A stretch of 8,343 nucleotides of DNA from Chloroflexia bacterium (GCA_013696045.1 JACCZH010000183.1:1-8343), one strand, 5' to 3'; positions 1 to 6,278 are shown, counted from the first letter of the stretch. A program made the numbers and translations. The notes: a model not told the origin generated them from the sequence alone.

Positions 1-41
1 GTAGGATAGTCATCTTGTGGACTGAGCGCAAGATTCACGCC

Positions 42-118
42 GTAGAGACGACCCGGCGGGTCGTCTTGAACCGTGCATCTGACATGCTCAAGGAGACATC
101 CCACCGGGACGTCTCTAC
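42..118. repeat. Composite palindromic repeat (REPIN/MITE-like), copy A
   Basis: The outer ends form an imperfect inverted repeat: GTAGAGACGACCC on the left, and the complement of GTAGAGACGTCCC on the right. Inside are two short hairpins. The left one spans 46-66 (AGACGACCC, loop GGC, GGGTCGTCT). The right one spans 93-115 (GAGACATCCC, loop ACC, GGGACGTCTC, one mismatched pair). A weaker central stem joins CTTGA at 65-69 to TCAAG at 88-92, with GCAT/ATGC inside it, so the unit could fold as a three-arm structure. The element ends 15 bases past the terC stop codon on the other strand, so it lies in the 3' untranslated region of terC. The same design recurs at 1172-1274. Head-to-head pairs of short palindromes are typical of REPIN/BIME-type elements. 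No transposase is encoded here, so mobility is inferred. Confidence 0.75.
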
Positions 119-133
119 CAGTGAAGAATGTCG

Positions 134-925
134 TTATTCCGGGCTTGGACCGGTCAACGGCGTCCTGTCCCCAGGGGGAGTGTTGACGTAGGACTGGCGC
201 AGTTGCACCGGCTCTGTGGCGGTTTTGCCGCGCTTGCTGCGCAGGTTCAGTGCCTCGACCAGCACCGAGAAGCCCATGGCGAAGTAGATGTAGCCCTTGG
301 GGATGTGCTGCTCGAACCCTTCGGCGACGAGCGACATACCGATCAGGATCAGGAAGCTGAGCGCGAGCATCTTGACGGTGGGGTGCTCGTCAACGAAGCG
401 GCTGATCGCGCCGGATGAGACCATCATGACGCCGACGGCGATGACAACGGCGGCTACCATGACTTCGATGTCGTCGGCCATGCCGACGGCGGTGATGACC
501 GAGTCCAGCGAAAAGACCATGTCGAGCAGCATGATCTGGACTATGACCGAGGCGAACGATGCCGCCACCCGTGTGCTCGCGTGGCCGGATTCACCCTCCA
601 GCTTGTCGTGAATCTCGAAGGTGCTCTTGCCCAGCAGGAAGAGACCACCGAAGATCAGGATCAGATCGCGTCCCGAGATCTCCTGTCCAACGATCTCGAA
701 CCAGGGCGCGGTAAGCCCGATCACCCAGCTGATCGAGAACAGCAGGGCGATGCGCATGAACATCGCCAGGCCGAGGCCGAGCAGACGCGCCTTCCTCTGC
801 TGGTGTAGCGGTAGTTTCCCTGCGAGGATCGAGATGAAGACGATGTTGTCGATGCCGAGAACGATTTCGAGCGCGGTCAGGGTCAGGAGTGCTACCCAGA
901 TATCCGGGTTTGACAGCAATTCCAA
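134..925 (-). CDS. TerC family integral membrane protein (putative metal ion exporter)
   Basis: A 263-residue polytopic membrane protein of the TerC/Alx/YkoY family. Characterised relatives are linked to manganese export, to metalation of secreted enzymes, and historically to tellurite resistance. Family hallmarks are the N-terminal LEIVLGIDNIVF (about 19-30), FLLGKSTFEIHDKLEGE (about 96-112), LLDMVFSLDSVITAVGMA (about 133-150, with intramembrane Asp135 and Asp141) and a late helix at about 186-203. The last 35 residues are hydrophilic and probably disordered. There is no CBS or CorC domain, so this is the short form. The start is TTG: it gives the usual family N-terminus (MELLSNPDIW) and has AAGGAGA at 936-942 with a 10-base spacer. 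A perfect hairpin lies in the leader (957-978). No manganese (yybP-ykoY) riboswitch core was recognised. The family call is firm, the transported ion is not. Confidence 0.93.
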   Translation of the reverse strand: MELLSNPDIWVALLTLTALEIVLGIDNIVFISILAGKLPLHQQRKARLLGLGLAMFMRIALLFSISWVIGLTAPWFEIVGQEISGRDLILIFGGLFLLGKSTFEIHDKLEGESGHASTRVAASFASVIVQIMLLDMVFSLDSVITAVGMADDIEVMVAAVVIAVGVMMVSSGAISRFVDEHPTVKMLALSFLILIGMSLVAEGFEQHIPKGYIYFAMGFSVLVEALNLRSKRGKTATEPVQLRQSYVNTPPGDRTPLTGPSPE

Positions 926-956
926 CGTGTTCTGTTCTCCTTGAGAAACGCAACCA

Positions 957-978
957 GAGCCGTCCCATTGGACGGCTC
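957..978 (-). terminator. Strong stem-loop between the DUF2283 gene and terC (terminator or leader hairpin)
   Basis: A perfect 9-bp stem, GAGCCGTCC / GGACGGCTC, closes a 4-base loop. On the minus strand it is followed by tggttgcgtttctc, which is T-rich but has no real U-tract. It lies 37 bases beyond the stop of the DUF2283-like gene and 32 bases before the terC start. It could therefore end the upstream transcript, attenuate terC, or protect the terC 5' end. Its sequence is unrelated to the GTAGAGACG palindromes. Confidence 0.45.
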
Positions 979-1014
979 ATTCACTCTATATAGATGTAGT
1001 GTACGCCTCCAGCG

Positions 1015-1155
1015 TCATCCAGCAATCCTGACAAGATGTTCGCGCTCATCGTGATCTAGGATGACGCCAAGCTTATCCTCATCACTTTCGGCGACAGGTT
1101 CGAAACTCAGCACCACGGTGAGTGTGTCTGTCTTCGGATCATAGGTGACGTTCAC
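1015..1155 (-). CDS. Small DUF2283-like protein, probably frameshifted at its 3' end
   Basis: The 46-residue product MNVTYDPKTDTLTVVLSF...VILDHDEREHLVRIAG matches the general pattern of DUF2283 proteins: a YDPexDaL start, then a GVILDyDexGxLVGIEILDAS-type ending. Their biochemical function is unknown, and members are usually about 60 residues. I chose the GTG at 1155 because DUF2283 proteins normally begin right at this strand and because GGAG lies 6 bases upstream. An in-frame extension to GTG 1227 (70 residues) exists, but its extra residues are read from the palindromic repeat and are probably not native. At the 3' end the frame stops just after VRI. The other frame (about 1022 down to 981) reads LDDAGGVHYIYIE and then stops, which restores the expected LDA-like ending. 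This suggests a one-base slip or decay. Whether the protein still functions is uncertain. Confidence 0.55.
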   Translation of the reverse strand: MNVTYDPKTDTLTVVLSFEPVAESDEDKLGVILDHDEREHLVRIAG

Positions 1156-1171
1156 AGCACTCTCCGCCCTT

Positions 1172-1274
1172 GTAGAGACGTTCCGCTGGAACGTCTCACG
1201 TCGTGGTCCCTCGGTGTACGACATCACATTATAAAGCTGCGGACCAGCAAGACGACCCGCCGGGTCGTCTCTAC
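1172..1274. repeat. Composite palindromic repeat (REPIN/MITE-like), copy B
   Basis: It has the same design as the element at 42-118. The ends are GTAGAGACG and CGTCTCTAC. The left hairpin at 1175-1197 is perfect (GAGACGTTCC, loop GCT, GGAACGTCTC). The right hairpin at 1250-1270 is also perfect (AGACGACCC, loop GCC, GGGTCGTCT). A central stem pairs TGGTCC (1204-1209) with GGACCA (1241-1246). The interior is AT-richer and carries a TATAAT on the minus strand. The right end provides the stop codon (TAG, read from CTA at 1271-1273) of the aminotransferase. The left part overlaps the upstream extension of the DUF2283-like ORF. It is about 26 bases longer than copy A, all in the centre. Confidence 0.75.
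1228..1255 (-). promoter_or_regulatory. Possible sigma70 promoter inside repeat copy B, facing the DUF2283 gene and terC
   Basis: A perfect TATAAT lies on the minus strand at 1233-1228. With a 16-base spacer the -35 would be TCGTCT (1255-1250), only 3 of 6 matches to TTGACA and lying inside the right hairpin. If used, transcription would begin near 1221 and yield a leader containing the left hairpin before the GTG at 1155. The -10 is convincing, the -35 is weak, and there is no TG extension. Confidence 0.3.
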
Positions 1275-2482
1275 GTTGTCAACTGTTCCTTCACGAGGTC
1301 GCCGAGGATCTTGATGCCTTTCTGGATGTTGGGCTCGTCGGCGAAGGAGTAAGAGAGCCGGATCTGGTTGTCGCCTTTGCCGTGGAAGTAGAAGATAAAG
1401 CCAGGGCAGATTTCGACACCCTTGTCCTTGCTGGCCGGCGCGAGCTCACGAACGCTGACACCGTCTGGCAGGGTGACCCAGATAAAGAAGCCGCCTTCGG
1501 GCGTGGTCCAGGTTGTGCCGGCTGGCATGGATGCTTCCAGCGCCTTGAGCATGGTGTCCCTCCGGCTGTGGTAGAGCGTGCGCAGCTCGTGGACATGCTC
1601 GGTCAGGGTGCCGGAGGAGGCAAACTCCGCCGCGACGTGGCTGGCGAAGGGGCTGGTGCCGCCCTCGGATTTCAGACCGGTCATCTGGCGAATAACAGCC
1701 GGGTTGGCAATGGTCCAGCCGAGCCGCATACCGGCCGCCATGATCTTCGAGAAGGTGCCCATGTACATGACCAGTCCGCTGTCGTCCAGCGTGTAGAGCG
1801 TCGGCAAGGTGTCACCGGCATAGCGCAGGTCGAAGTAGGCGTCGTCCTCGATGATTGGCAGGTTGTGTGTCTGGGCGAGCTGGACGATCTTCTTACGGCG
1901 TTCCAATGTGGTGGTGAAGCCGGTCGGATTCTGGAAGTTCGGGATAAGGTACAGGAATTTTGCCCTGCGGCCCGTTTCCGAGAGGGTGTTCAATTCCTGT
2001 TCGAGCGTGTCGATGTCAAGTCCACCCTCGTTCACCGGGATCTCGCGGGTTTCCGCTCCGGCGGCGTCGAAAGCTCGCACAGCGCCCATCCAGGTCGGGG
2101 CTTCGCTCAGCACAACATCGCCCGGGTTAACGAGCATATCCACGATCAACGCAAGCGCCTGTGACGCGCCGTTGGTGATGATGACGTTTTCCGCGCCGGC
2201 CTGGATGCCCTGGTCGCGTTTGAGCTTGGCTAGCAGCTCGCGCACCAGCTCGGGATCCCCGCTGCTTGCGCCATACTGCAATGCCCATTCACCGTCGCGC
2301 TCAAGGGCGACCCGTGTGGCCTCCGCCACGTCGTTTCTGGGCAGGCTGCCGGGGTCGGGAAAGCCGGCGAAGAATGAGATCAACGCGGCGGAGTCGCGCG
2401 GGTTGCTCATGCCGCGCTCCCCGAAGCGCCTGGCGCGTTCGGAGTAGAGTTCGGCAAGCGGGTTTGTAACGGTGTCGGCCAT
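1271..2482 (-). CDS. PLP-dependent aminotransferase, class I/II (LysN / 2-aminoadipate-type)
   Basis: A full-length 403-residue fold-type I enzyme that moves an amino group between an amino acid and a 2-oxo acid in the cytoplasm. Landmarks are ITNGASQAL (102-110, PLP phosphate side), NPTG with Asn185, EDDAY with Asp213 (pairs with the pyridine nitrogen) and Tyr216, TFSK with the Schiff-base Lys246, MRLGW with Arg253, and NQIRLSYS with Arg375, which holds the substrate carboxylate. The pattern resembles the LysN / MocR-like aminotransferase group, which includes 2-aminoadipate, aromatic and branched-chain enzymes. The substrate cannot be fixed from sequence alone. The ATG start has purine-rich AAGGAA upstream. 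The gene is divergent from the ABC operon across 177 bases. Its TAG stop is formed by the end of a palindromic repeat, so its last residues may differ from those of relatives. Confidence 0.93.
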   Translation of the reverse strand: MADTVTNPLAELYSERARRFGERGMSNPRDSAALISFFAGFPDPGSLPRNDVAEATRVALERDGEWALQYGASSGDPELVRELLAKLKRDQGIQAGAENVIITNGASQALALIVDMLVNPGDVVLSEAPTWMGAVRAFDAAGAETREIPVNEGGLDIDTLEQELNTLSETGRRAKFLYLIPNFQNPTGFTTTLERRKKIVQLAQTHNLPIIEDDAYFDLRYAGDTLPTLYTLDDSGLVMYMGTFSKIMAAGMRLGWTIANPAVIRQMTGLKSEGGTSPFASHVAAEFASSGTLTEHVHELRTLYHSRRDTMLKALEASMPAGTTWTTPEGGFFIWVTLPDGVSVRELAPASKDKGVEICPGFIFYFHGKGDNQIRLSYSFADEPNIQKGIKILGDLVKEQLTT

Positions 2483-2534
2483 AGTTTGGTTCCGTTCCTT
2501 CCGGGGTGTCTCTCAGGTGAGTATTCGCAACAGC

Positions 2535-2551
2535 ATACAGCAGCGCTGTAT
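2535..2551. promoter_or_regulatory. Perfect dyad, candidate operator in the divergent intergenic region
   Basis: ATACAGC-AGC-GCTGTAT is a perfect 7-3-7 inverted repeat. It lies 11 bases upstream of the -35 of the ABC operon promoter and 52 bases before the aminotransferase start, so a bound regulator could affect either direction. The arms resemble sites of helix-turn-helix dimers such as the GntR or LacI type, but no regulator gene is in the window to assign it to. It could also be a chance hairpin. Confidence 0.4.
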
Positions 2552-2562
2552 CAAAGCGAGGG

Positions 2563-2591
2563 TTGACGCCAATACCTATGGGGGGTATCCT
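2563..2591 (+). promoter_or_regulatory. Sigma70-type promoter of the ABC transporter operon
   Basis: TTGACG (2563-2568), a spacer of exactly 17 bases, then TATCCT (2586-2591). Transcription would begin near 2598, giving a leader of about 60 bases before the solute-binding protein start. It is the best-matching promoter in the window and is correctly placed and oriented for the operon. Confidence 0.6.
2572..2588. promoter_or_regulatory. CsoR/RcnR/CstR-like operator overlapping the promoter spacer and -10
   Basis: ATACCTATGGGGGGTAT is an inverted repeat, ATACC-N7-GGTAT, with a run of six G. It covers the promoter spacer and the first three bases of the -10. CsoR-family repressors (copper CsoR, nickel/cobalt RcnR, persulfide CstR) bind sites of this shape, with ATACC...GGTAT arms around a G/C tract and often a central TAT. 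Binding here would block RNA polymerase. The match is by eye and no such repressor gene is in view. Confidence 0.4.
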
Positions 2592-2659
2592 AGCCGCAAC
2601 TCGGCAGAATTTGAGAAGCTCACTCCGCGATGGCGGGAAATTTGGAAGGATAGAACACT

Positions 2660-4423
2660 ATGGAACGTTATCAGGACGCACTTCGAGTTCCTGTATCTCG
2701 TCGCCGGTTTCTCTGGCTCACGGGAATAACGGCGGGCGTGGTGTCGTCTGGACTTCTGGCCGCATGTGGTTCCGACGACGACGGAGAAACACCCCCATCG
2801 ACCGGCAGCGACGCAACGCCAACGACGGGTGCGTCAACCGGGGGCGACGCTACCGCGACGCCAGGCGATACCGCTGACACAACTCCCGCCGCGGAAGCTC
2901 CGACGAGCCCTTCCGGTGAGGGTGAGGGCGCCCCCGGCGGCGAACTGATCGTCGCGGCAACACAAGACGGCTACCGCACCGAGCCAAACCGGGCGAACGT
3001 TGGCCAGTACCCGCTCAACACGAATATCTTCGAGACGTTGGTGCGCCTCACTCCTGACTACCAGGTGGAGCCGGTGCTGGCCGAGTCGTGGGAGTTTGTC
3101 GAGCCAAATACCTGGCGTTTCCTGCTGCGTGAGGGCGTCACCTTCCATGACGGCACGCCATTTACGGCCGAGGCGGTACAGTGGTCGATGGGGCGGATCG
3201 CGGCGGTTGGTGGCGGTCAGCTCGGAGTGGACGAGACATCGGTGGAGATCGTGGATGATTTTACGGTCGCGATCACTCCGTCACGCACAAACCTGCGCGT
3301 CATCCAGCAGATCTCCCACCCCAGCAACAGTATTGTGGCTCCAGACACCGAGCCGGCTGAAATCCGTGTCGGCACGGGTCCCTTCATGGAAGTTGAGTAC
3401 TTGCCGGAAGATCGTTATGTCGTTGAGGCGAACCCGGATTACTGGGGCGACGCGCCACAACTATCCCAGATCACGTTCCGCTTTATTCCGGACCCAACCA
3501 CGCGCGTGCTTGCCCTCCAGTCTGGCGAAGTGGATCTGGTGGTTGAAGTGCCGCGTGAGTCGGCGCGCGACCTTACCAGCATGGATGGCCTGAGCCTGGT
3601 CACATCCAAGGTGGGCGCTTACGAAGCGTTGTACGTCAATATCCATGGCGAGGAGCCGTACGACCTCGGGCAGGAGAAGGCGGTGCGCGAGGCCGTGGCC
3701 TATGGAATCGACAAGGATTCAATTGTCAACGGCGTTTGGCAGGGCAATGCTGAAATCAGTAACACCATGATTCCACCAGCTATCCTGGGCGACGCTGGCG
3801 ACATTATCACCGGCACGACGTTTGACCCGGACCGGGCGCGGCAGATTCTTGAGGACGCGGGCTGGGTCGAAGGGTCCGGAGGCGTTCGTGAAAAGGATGG
3901 CCGGCAACTGAAGCTCACGATGATCGTCGGCTTCCCAAACGCGGAGATTCACACTCCCATGCCGGAGTTTGTCCAGGCACAGCTGGCGGATATCGGCATT
4001 GAGATGGACATCGTGCAGACCCCGGACACCGCCATCTACGAGGCGCGCTTGCAGACGGGTGAGGGCGACCTCTGGGCGGAGGCGGGCAGCCAAAACGACG
4101 GCAACCCCTGTTTCCTGCCTGATCTGCTCTTCTATAGCCCCGATCCGGAAGGCGACCCTGAGTCGATGGCGTACGGCAACGCGTTCGCGCCGGGCGCGGC
4201 ATTTGACGCGCATATTGACGACTGTCGTGCCGCGGTGACGACTGAAGAAGTGCAGGACGCCGCCGCCGAGGCCATGAAGGTGCTGGTTGACGACGAATTT
4301 GTGGTCATCCCGCTGGCGGGCACGTTCCGGCTTTACGGAGTCTCCGCCAAAGTCCAAGGGTTTGAGGCGCACCCATCCGGGGTGAATCAACGTTGGGCAA
4401 GTGTTTCGGTGGACGAGGGATAG
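2660..4423 (+). CDS. ABC transporter solute-binding lipoprotein, family 5 (peptide/nickel type)
   Basis: A 587-residue extracytoplasmic receptor that would hand its ligand to the two permeases encoded next. The N-terminus has a Tat-like SRRRFLWLTG (13-22), a hydrophobic stretch, and a lipobox LAAC ending at Cys36, so it is probably exported folded and lipid-anchored. Residues 37-92 form a Thr/Pro/Gly/Asp-rich linker. The SBP_bac_5 fold follows: ETLVRLTPDYQVEPVLAESW (125-144), TWRFLLREGVTFHDGTPF (151-168), GTGPFMEVEYLPEDRYVVEA (238-257), ALQSGEVDLV (285-294) and VREAVAYGIDKDSIV (342-356). Two mature-domain cysteines, Cys484 and Cys522, could form a disulfide. The ATG start has AAGGA with a 9-base spacer. 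Family members bind oligopeptides, nickel chelates, glutathione, opines or sugars, and the ligand here is unknown. The stop codon overlaps the permease start. Confidence 0.93.
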   Translation: MERYQDALRVPVSRRRFLWLTGITAGVVSSGLLAACGSDDDGETPPSTGSDATPTTGASTGGDATATPGDTADTTPAAEAPTSPSGEGEGAPGGELIVAATQDGYRTEPNRANVGQYPLNTNIFETLVRLTPDYQVEPVLAESWEFVEPNTWRFLLREGVTFHDGTPFTAEAVQWSMGRIAAVGGGQLGVDETSVEIVDDFTVAITPSRTNLRVIQQISHPSNSIVAPDTEPAEIRVGTGPFMEVEYLPEDRYVVEANPDYWGDAPQLSQITFRFIPDPTTRVLALQSGEVDLVVEVPRESARDLTSMDGLSLVTSKVGAYEALYVNIHGEEPYDLGQEKAVREAVAYGIDKDSIVNGVWQGNAEISNTMIPPAILGDAGDIITGTTFDPDRARQILEDAGWVEGSGGVREKDGRQLKLTMIVGFPNAEIHTPMPEFVQAQLADIGIEMDIVQTPDTAIYEARLQTGEGDLWAEAGSQNDGNPCFLPDLLFYSPDPEGDPESMAYGNAFAPGAAFDAHIDDCRAAVTTEEVQDAAAEAMKVLVDDEFVVIPLAGTFRLYGVSAKVQGFEAHPSGVNQRWASVSVDEG

Positions 4424-5358
4424 TGACACGATACCTGATCCGGAGGCTGGTTTACCTGATTCCGATCTGGCTCGGAATCTCGTTTGTTGCCTTCAGCCTG
4501 GCGAACCTGACGCCTGGCGATCCAGCGCGGCTTATGCTGCAGCGCGATCTGGGACGCCAGCCGACGGCCGAGGAAGTGTCCTCTGTACGCGACACCATGC
4601 ACCTGGACGATCCGTTCATACTGCGCTACGTCCGCTGGTTGGAAAACGCTGTCACTGGCGACCTTGGCACGTCGTACCGCACTGGTGAGCCGGTGTTGAG
4701 CGGCCTGGCGCAACGTTTCCCGAGCACCTTGCAGATCGCCGGGCTCGGGTTGGCTCTCGCTATTGTTATCGCGCTGCCGCTTGGAATCATGGCCGCGCTA
4801 TGGCGCAATTCGGCGATAGACCATCTGTCGCGGGTGCTGGCGCTATTAGGCGCGTCGATGCCCAGCTATTGGGTGGCGTATCTTCTGATCTTGCTCTTTG
4901 CCGTAAAGCTGAATATGCTGCCGGTGGCTGGAAAGGGCGGCTGGCAGCACCTGATTCTGCCTTCTGTCACCCTCGGGCTGGGCGCATGCGCCAGTCTCAT
5001 GCGTTTGACGCGCTCCGAGATGCTTGAGGTGCTGGGGCAAGATTATATCCGGACGAGCCGGGCCAAAGGGTTAGCCTCCTGGGCCGTGGTTGTTCGCCAC
5101 GGCCTGCGGAATGCGCTGATTCCGGTGACGACCGTGGTTGGAATGCGGTTCGCCGGCCTGTTAGGCGGGGCAGTCATCGTTGAGACGATCTTTGCGTGGC
5201 CGGGTATTGGCAAGTTCGTTCTGGATTCAATCTTCGACCGCGATTATCCTGTCATTCAAGGGTTCGTTGTGTTCATGGGTACTATCTTTCTGCTTGTGAA
5301 CCTGGTGGTGGATATGTCATACGCCTGGCTGGATCCACGCATACGCTTGAGCCGTTGA
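4423..5358 (+). CDS. ABC transporter permease, DppB/OppB/NikB-like
   Basis: A 311-residue inner-membrane permease, one half of the importer channel. It has the classic DppB N-terminus MTRYLIRRLVYLIPIWLGIS, then NLTPGDPA (28-35), a periplasmic segment with GDLGTSYRTGEPV (79-91), and hydrophobic helices near 9-27, 101-125, 137-162, 237-257 and 279-300. The ATPase-coupling EAA loop, YIRTSRAKGL (208-217) followed by RHGLRNALIPV (225-235), is fully standard. I chose the GTG whose G is the last base of the upstream TAG stop (TAGTG). It gives the family N-terminus, is preceded by GAGGGA, and implies translational coupling. A start 30 bases upstream is possible but would add residues foreign to the family. 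Confidence 0.93.
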   Translation: MTRYLIRRLVYLIPIWLGISFVAFSLANLTPGDPARLMLQRDLGRQPTAEEVSSVRDTMHLDDPFILRYVRWLENAVTGDLGTSYRTGEPVLSGLAQRFPSTLQIAGLGLALAIVIALPLGIMAALWRNSAIDHLSRVLALLGASMPSYWVAYLLILLFAVKLNMLPVAGKGGWQHLILPSVTLGLGACASLMRLTRSEMLEVLGQDYIRTSRAKGLASWAVVVRHGLRNALIPVTTVVGMRFAGLLGGAVIVETIFAWPGIGKFVLDSIFDRDYPVIQGFVVFMGTIFLLVNLVVDMSYAWLDPRIRLSR

Positions 5359-5369
5359 GAGACCGGGTG

Positions 5370-6278
5370 ATGAGAGACGCAACTGTTTCAGGGGAAGGGC
5401 TCGCACGGGCTGGTGTTAACGCGGACCAGGGCGCATGGAGAAACCAGCGAGTCGTTTTTCTCCAACGCTTCCTGAAAGACTGGACTGCTGTTGTTGGCAT
5501 GACGATCGTCGCGTTGTTCGCTCTAGTGGCGATCGCTGCGCCAGTTGTAGCTCCGCAAGATCCCACCCAGGTCAACGCAAGCGCAATCCTCGCCCCGTCG
5601 AGCAGCGAACACTGGCTTGGCGCTGACAACCTCGGACGCGACATCCTTAGCCGGCTGATCCATGGCGCGCGCTGGTCGCTGGGCACGGCGTTTGTAGCAA
5701 CCACGTTGGTCGTTGTCATTGGGATCACGGTCGGATTAATCGCCGGGTTTTTTGGTGGACTAGTCGACGACATTCTTATGCGGATTGTTGATGTGCTGTT
5801 AGCCTTTCCCAGCCTTGTGCTTGCGTTGGCCATCGTCGGCATGCTTGGACCCAGCCTGCGCAATGTCATGATCGGCATGGTTGCGGTCTGGTGGGTTGAT
5901 TACGCGCGCGTTATTCGTGGCCTGACCGTCAGCCTGCGCGATCGCGAATACATCACGTCGGCGCACTGCATTGGGTGTCCATCCCACCATATTATCTTCC
6001 GGCACCTGCTGCCGAACGTAATTCCTTCGGTCATTGTGCTTGCGACGCTGGAGCTTGGCGCGATGATGCTGGCTATCTCTGGCCTGAGCTTCCTTGGGCT
6101 TGGGGCACAACCGCCGACGCCGGAATGGGGCGCGATGCTCAACAATGGCCGGCCATTTTTTCAGAGCGCGCCCCAGCTAATGATTTATCCCGGACTCGCA
6201 ATCACCATCGCGGTGATTGGATTCAATCTGGTGGGCGATAGTTTGCGTGACGTGCTGGATCCAAGGATGAAGAAATGA
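5370..6278 (+). CDS. ABC transporter permease, DppC/OppC/NikC-like, with odd coupling loop
   Basis: A 302-residue second permease of the same importer, starting 11 bases after the first. It shows the DppC hallmarks: a cytoplasmic N-terminus with a first helix near 41-61, HWLGADNLGRDILSRLIHGA (81-100), helices near 105-130, 141-160, 165-175, 221-245 and 271-290, GLSFLGLGAQPPTPEWG (238-254), and LRDVLDPRMKK at the end. The EAA loop is DREYITSAHCIGCPSHHIIF (191-210). Relatives usually read close to EAARALGAS-D-W-R-I-I here, so five usual residues are replaced by His199, Cys200, Cys203, His206 and His207. Arg211-His212 and the following LLPNVIPS are normal. The ATG follows only a weak GAGAGA signal, so coupling to the upstream gene is likely. 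An overlapping GTG at 5367 is a possible alternative start. Confidence 0.93.
   Translation: MRDATVSGEGLARAGVNADQGAWRNQRVVFLQRFLKDWTAVVGMTIVALFALVAIAAPVVAPQDPTQVNASAILAPSSSEHWLGADNLGRDILSRLIHGARWSLGTAFVATTLVVVIGITVGLIAGFFGGLVDDILMRIVDVLLAFPSLVLALAIVGMLGPSLRNVMIGMVAVWWVDYARVIRGLTVSLRDREYITSAHCIGCPSHHIIFRHLLPNVIPSVIVLATLELGAMMLAISGLSFLGLGAQPPTPEWGAMLNNGRPFFQSAPQLMIYPGLAITIAVIGFNLVGDSLRDVLDPRMKK

Noticed and set aside
926..1014. Manganese (yybP-ykoY) riboswitch upstream of terC
   Set aside because: Only 89 bases, and none of the conserved loops of that riboswitch could be recognised; a single simple hairpin is present.
1156..1227. N-terminal extension of the DUF2283-like protein to GTG 1227 or ATG 1224
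   Set aside because: The extra 24 residues are read mainly from the palindromic repeat, the TATAAT overlaps the upstream start, and a GGAG-preceded GTG at 1155 gives the family start.
1382..2164. 260-codon open frame on the plus strand
   Set aside because: It lies wholly opposite the aminotransferase, which has all catalytic motifs; GC-rich coding DNA often leaves such antisense frames.
2535..2551. LexA (SOS) box
   Set aside because: LexA sites have CTGT...ACAG; this dyad is ACAG...CTGT with the wrong spacing, and no SOS gene is adjacent.
3719..4429. 236-codon open frame on the minus strand
   Set aside because: It is antisense to the solute-binding protein and has no recognisable domain.
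5196..5369. 58-residue N-terminal extension of the second permease
   Set aside because: It would overlap the end of the first permease by about 160 bases and has no permease-like sequence; the ATG at 5370 gives the normal family length.
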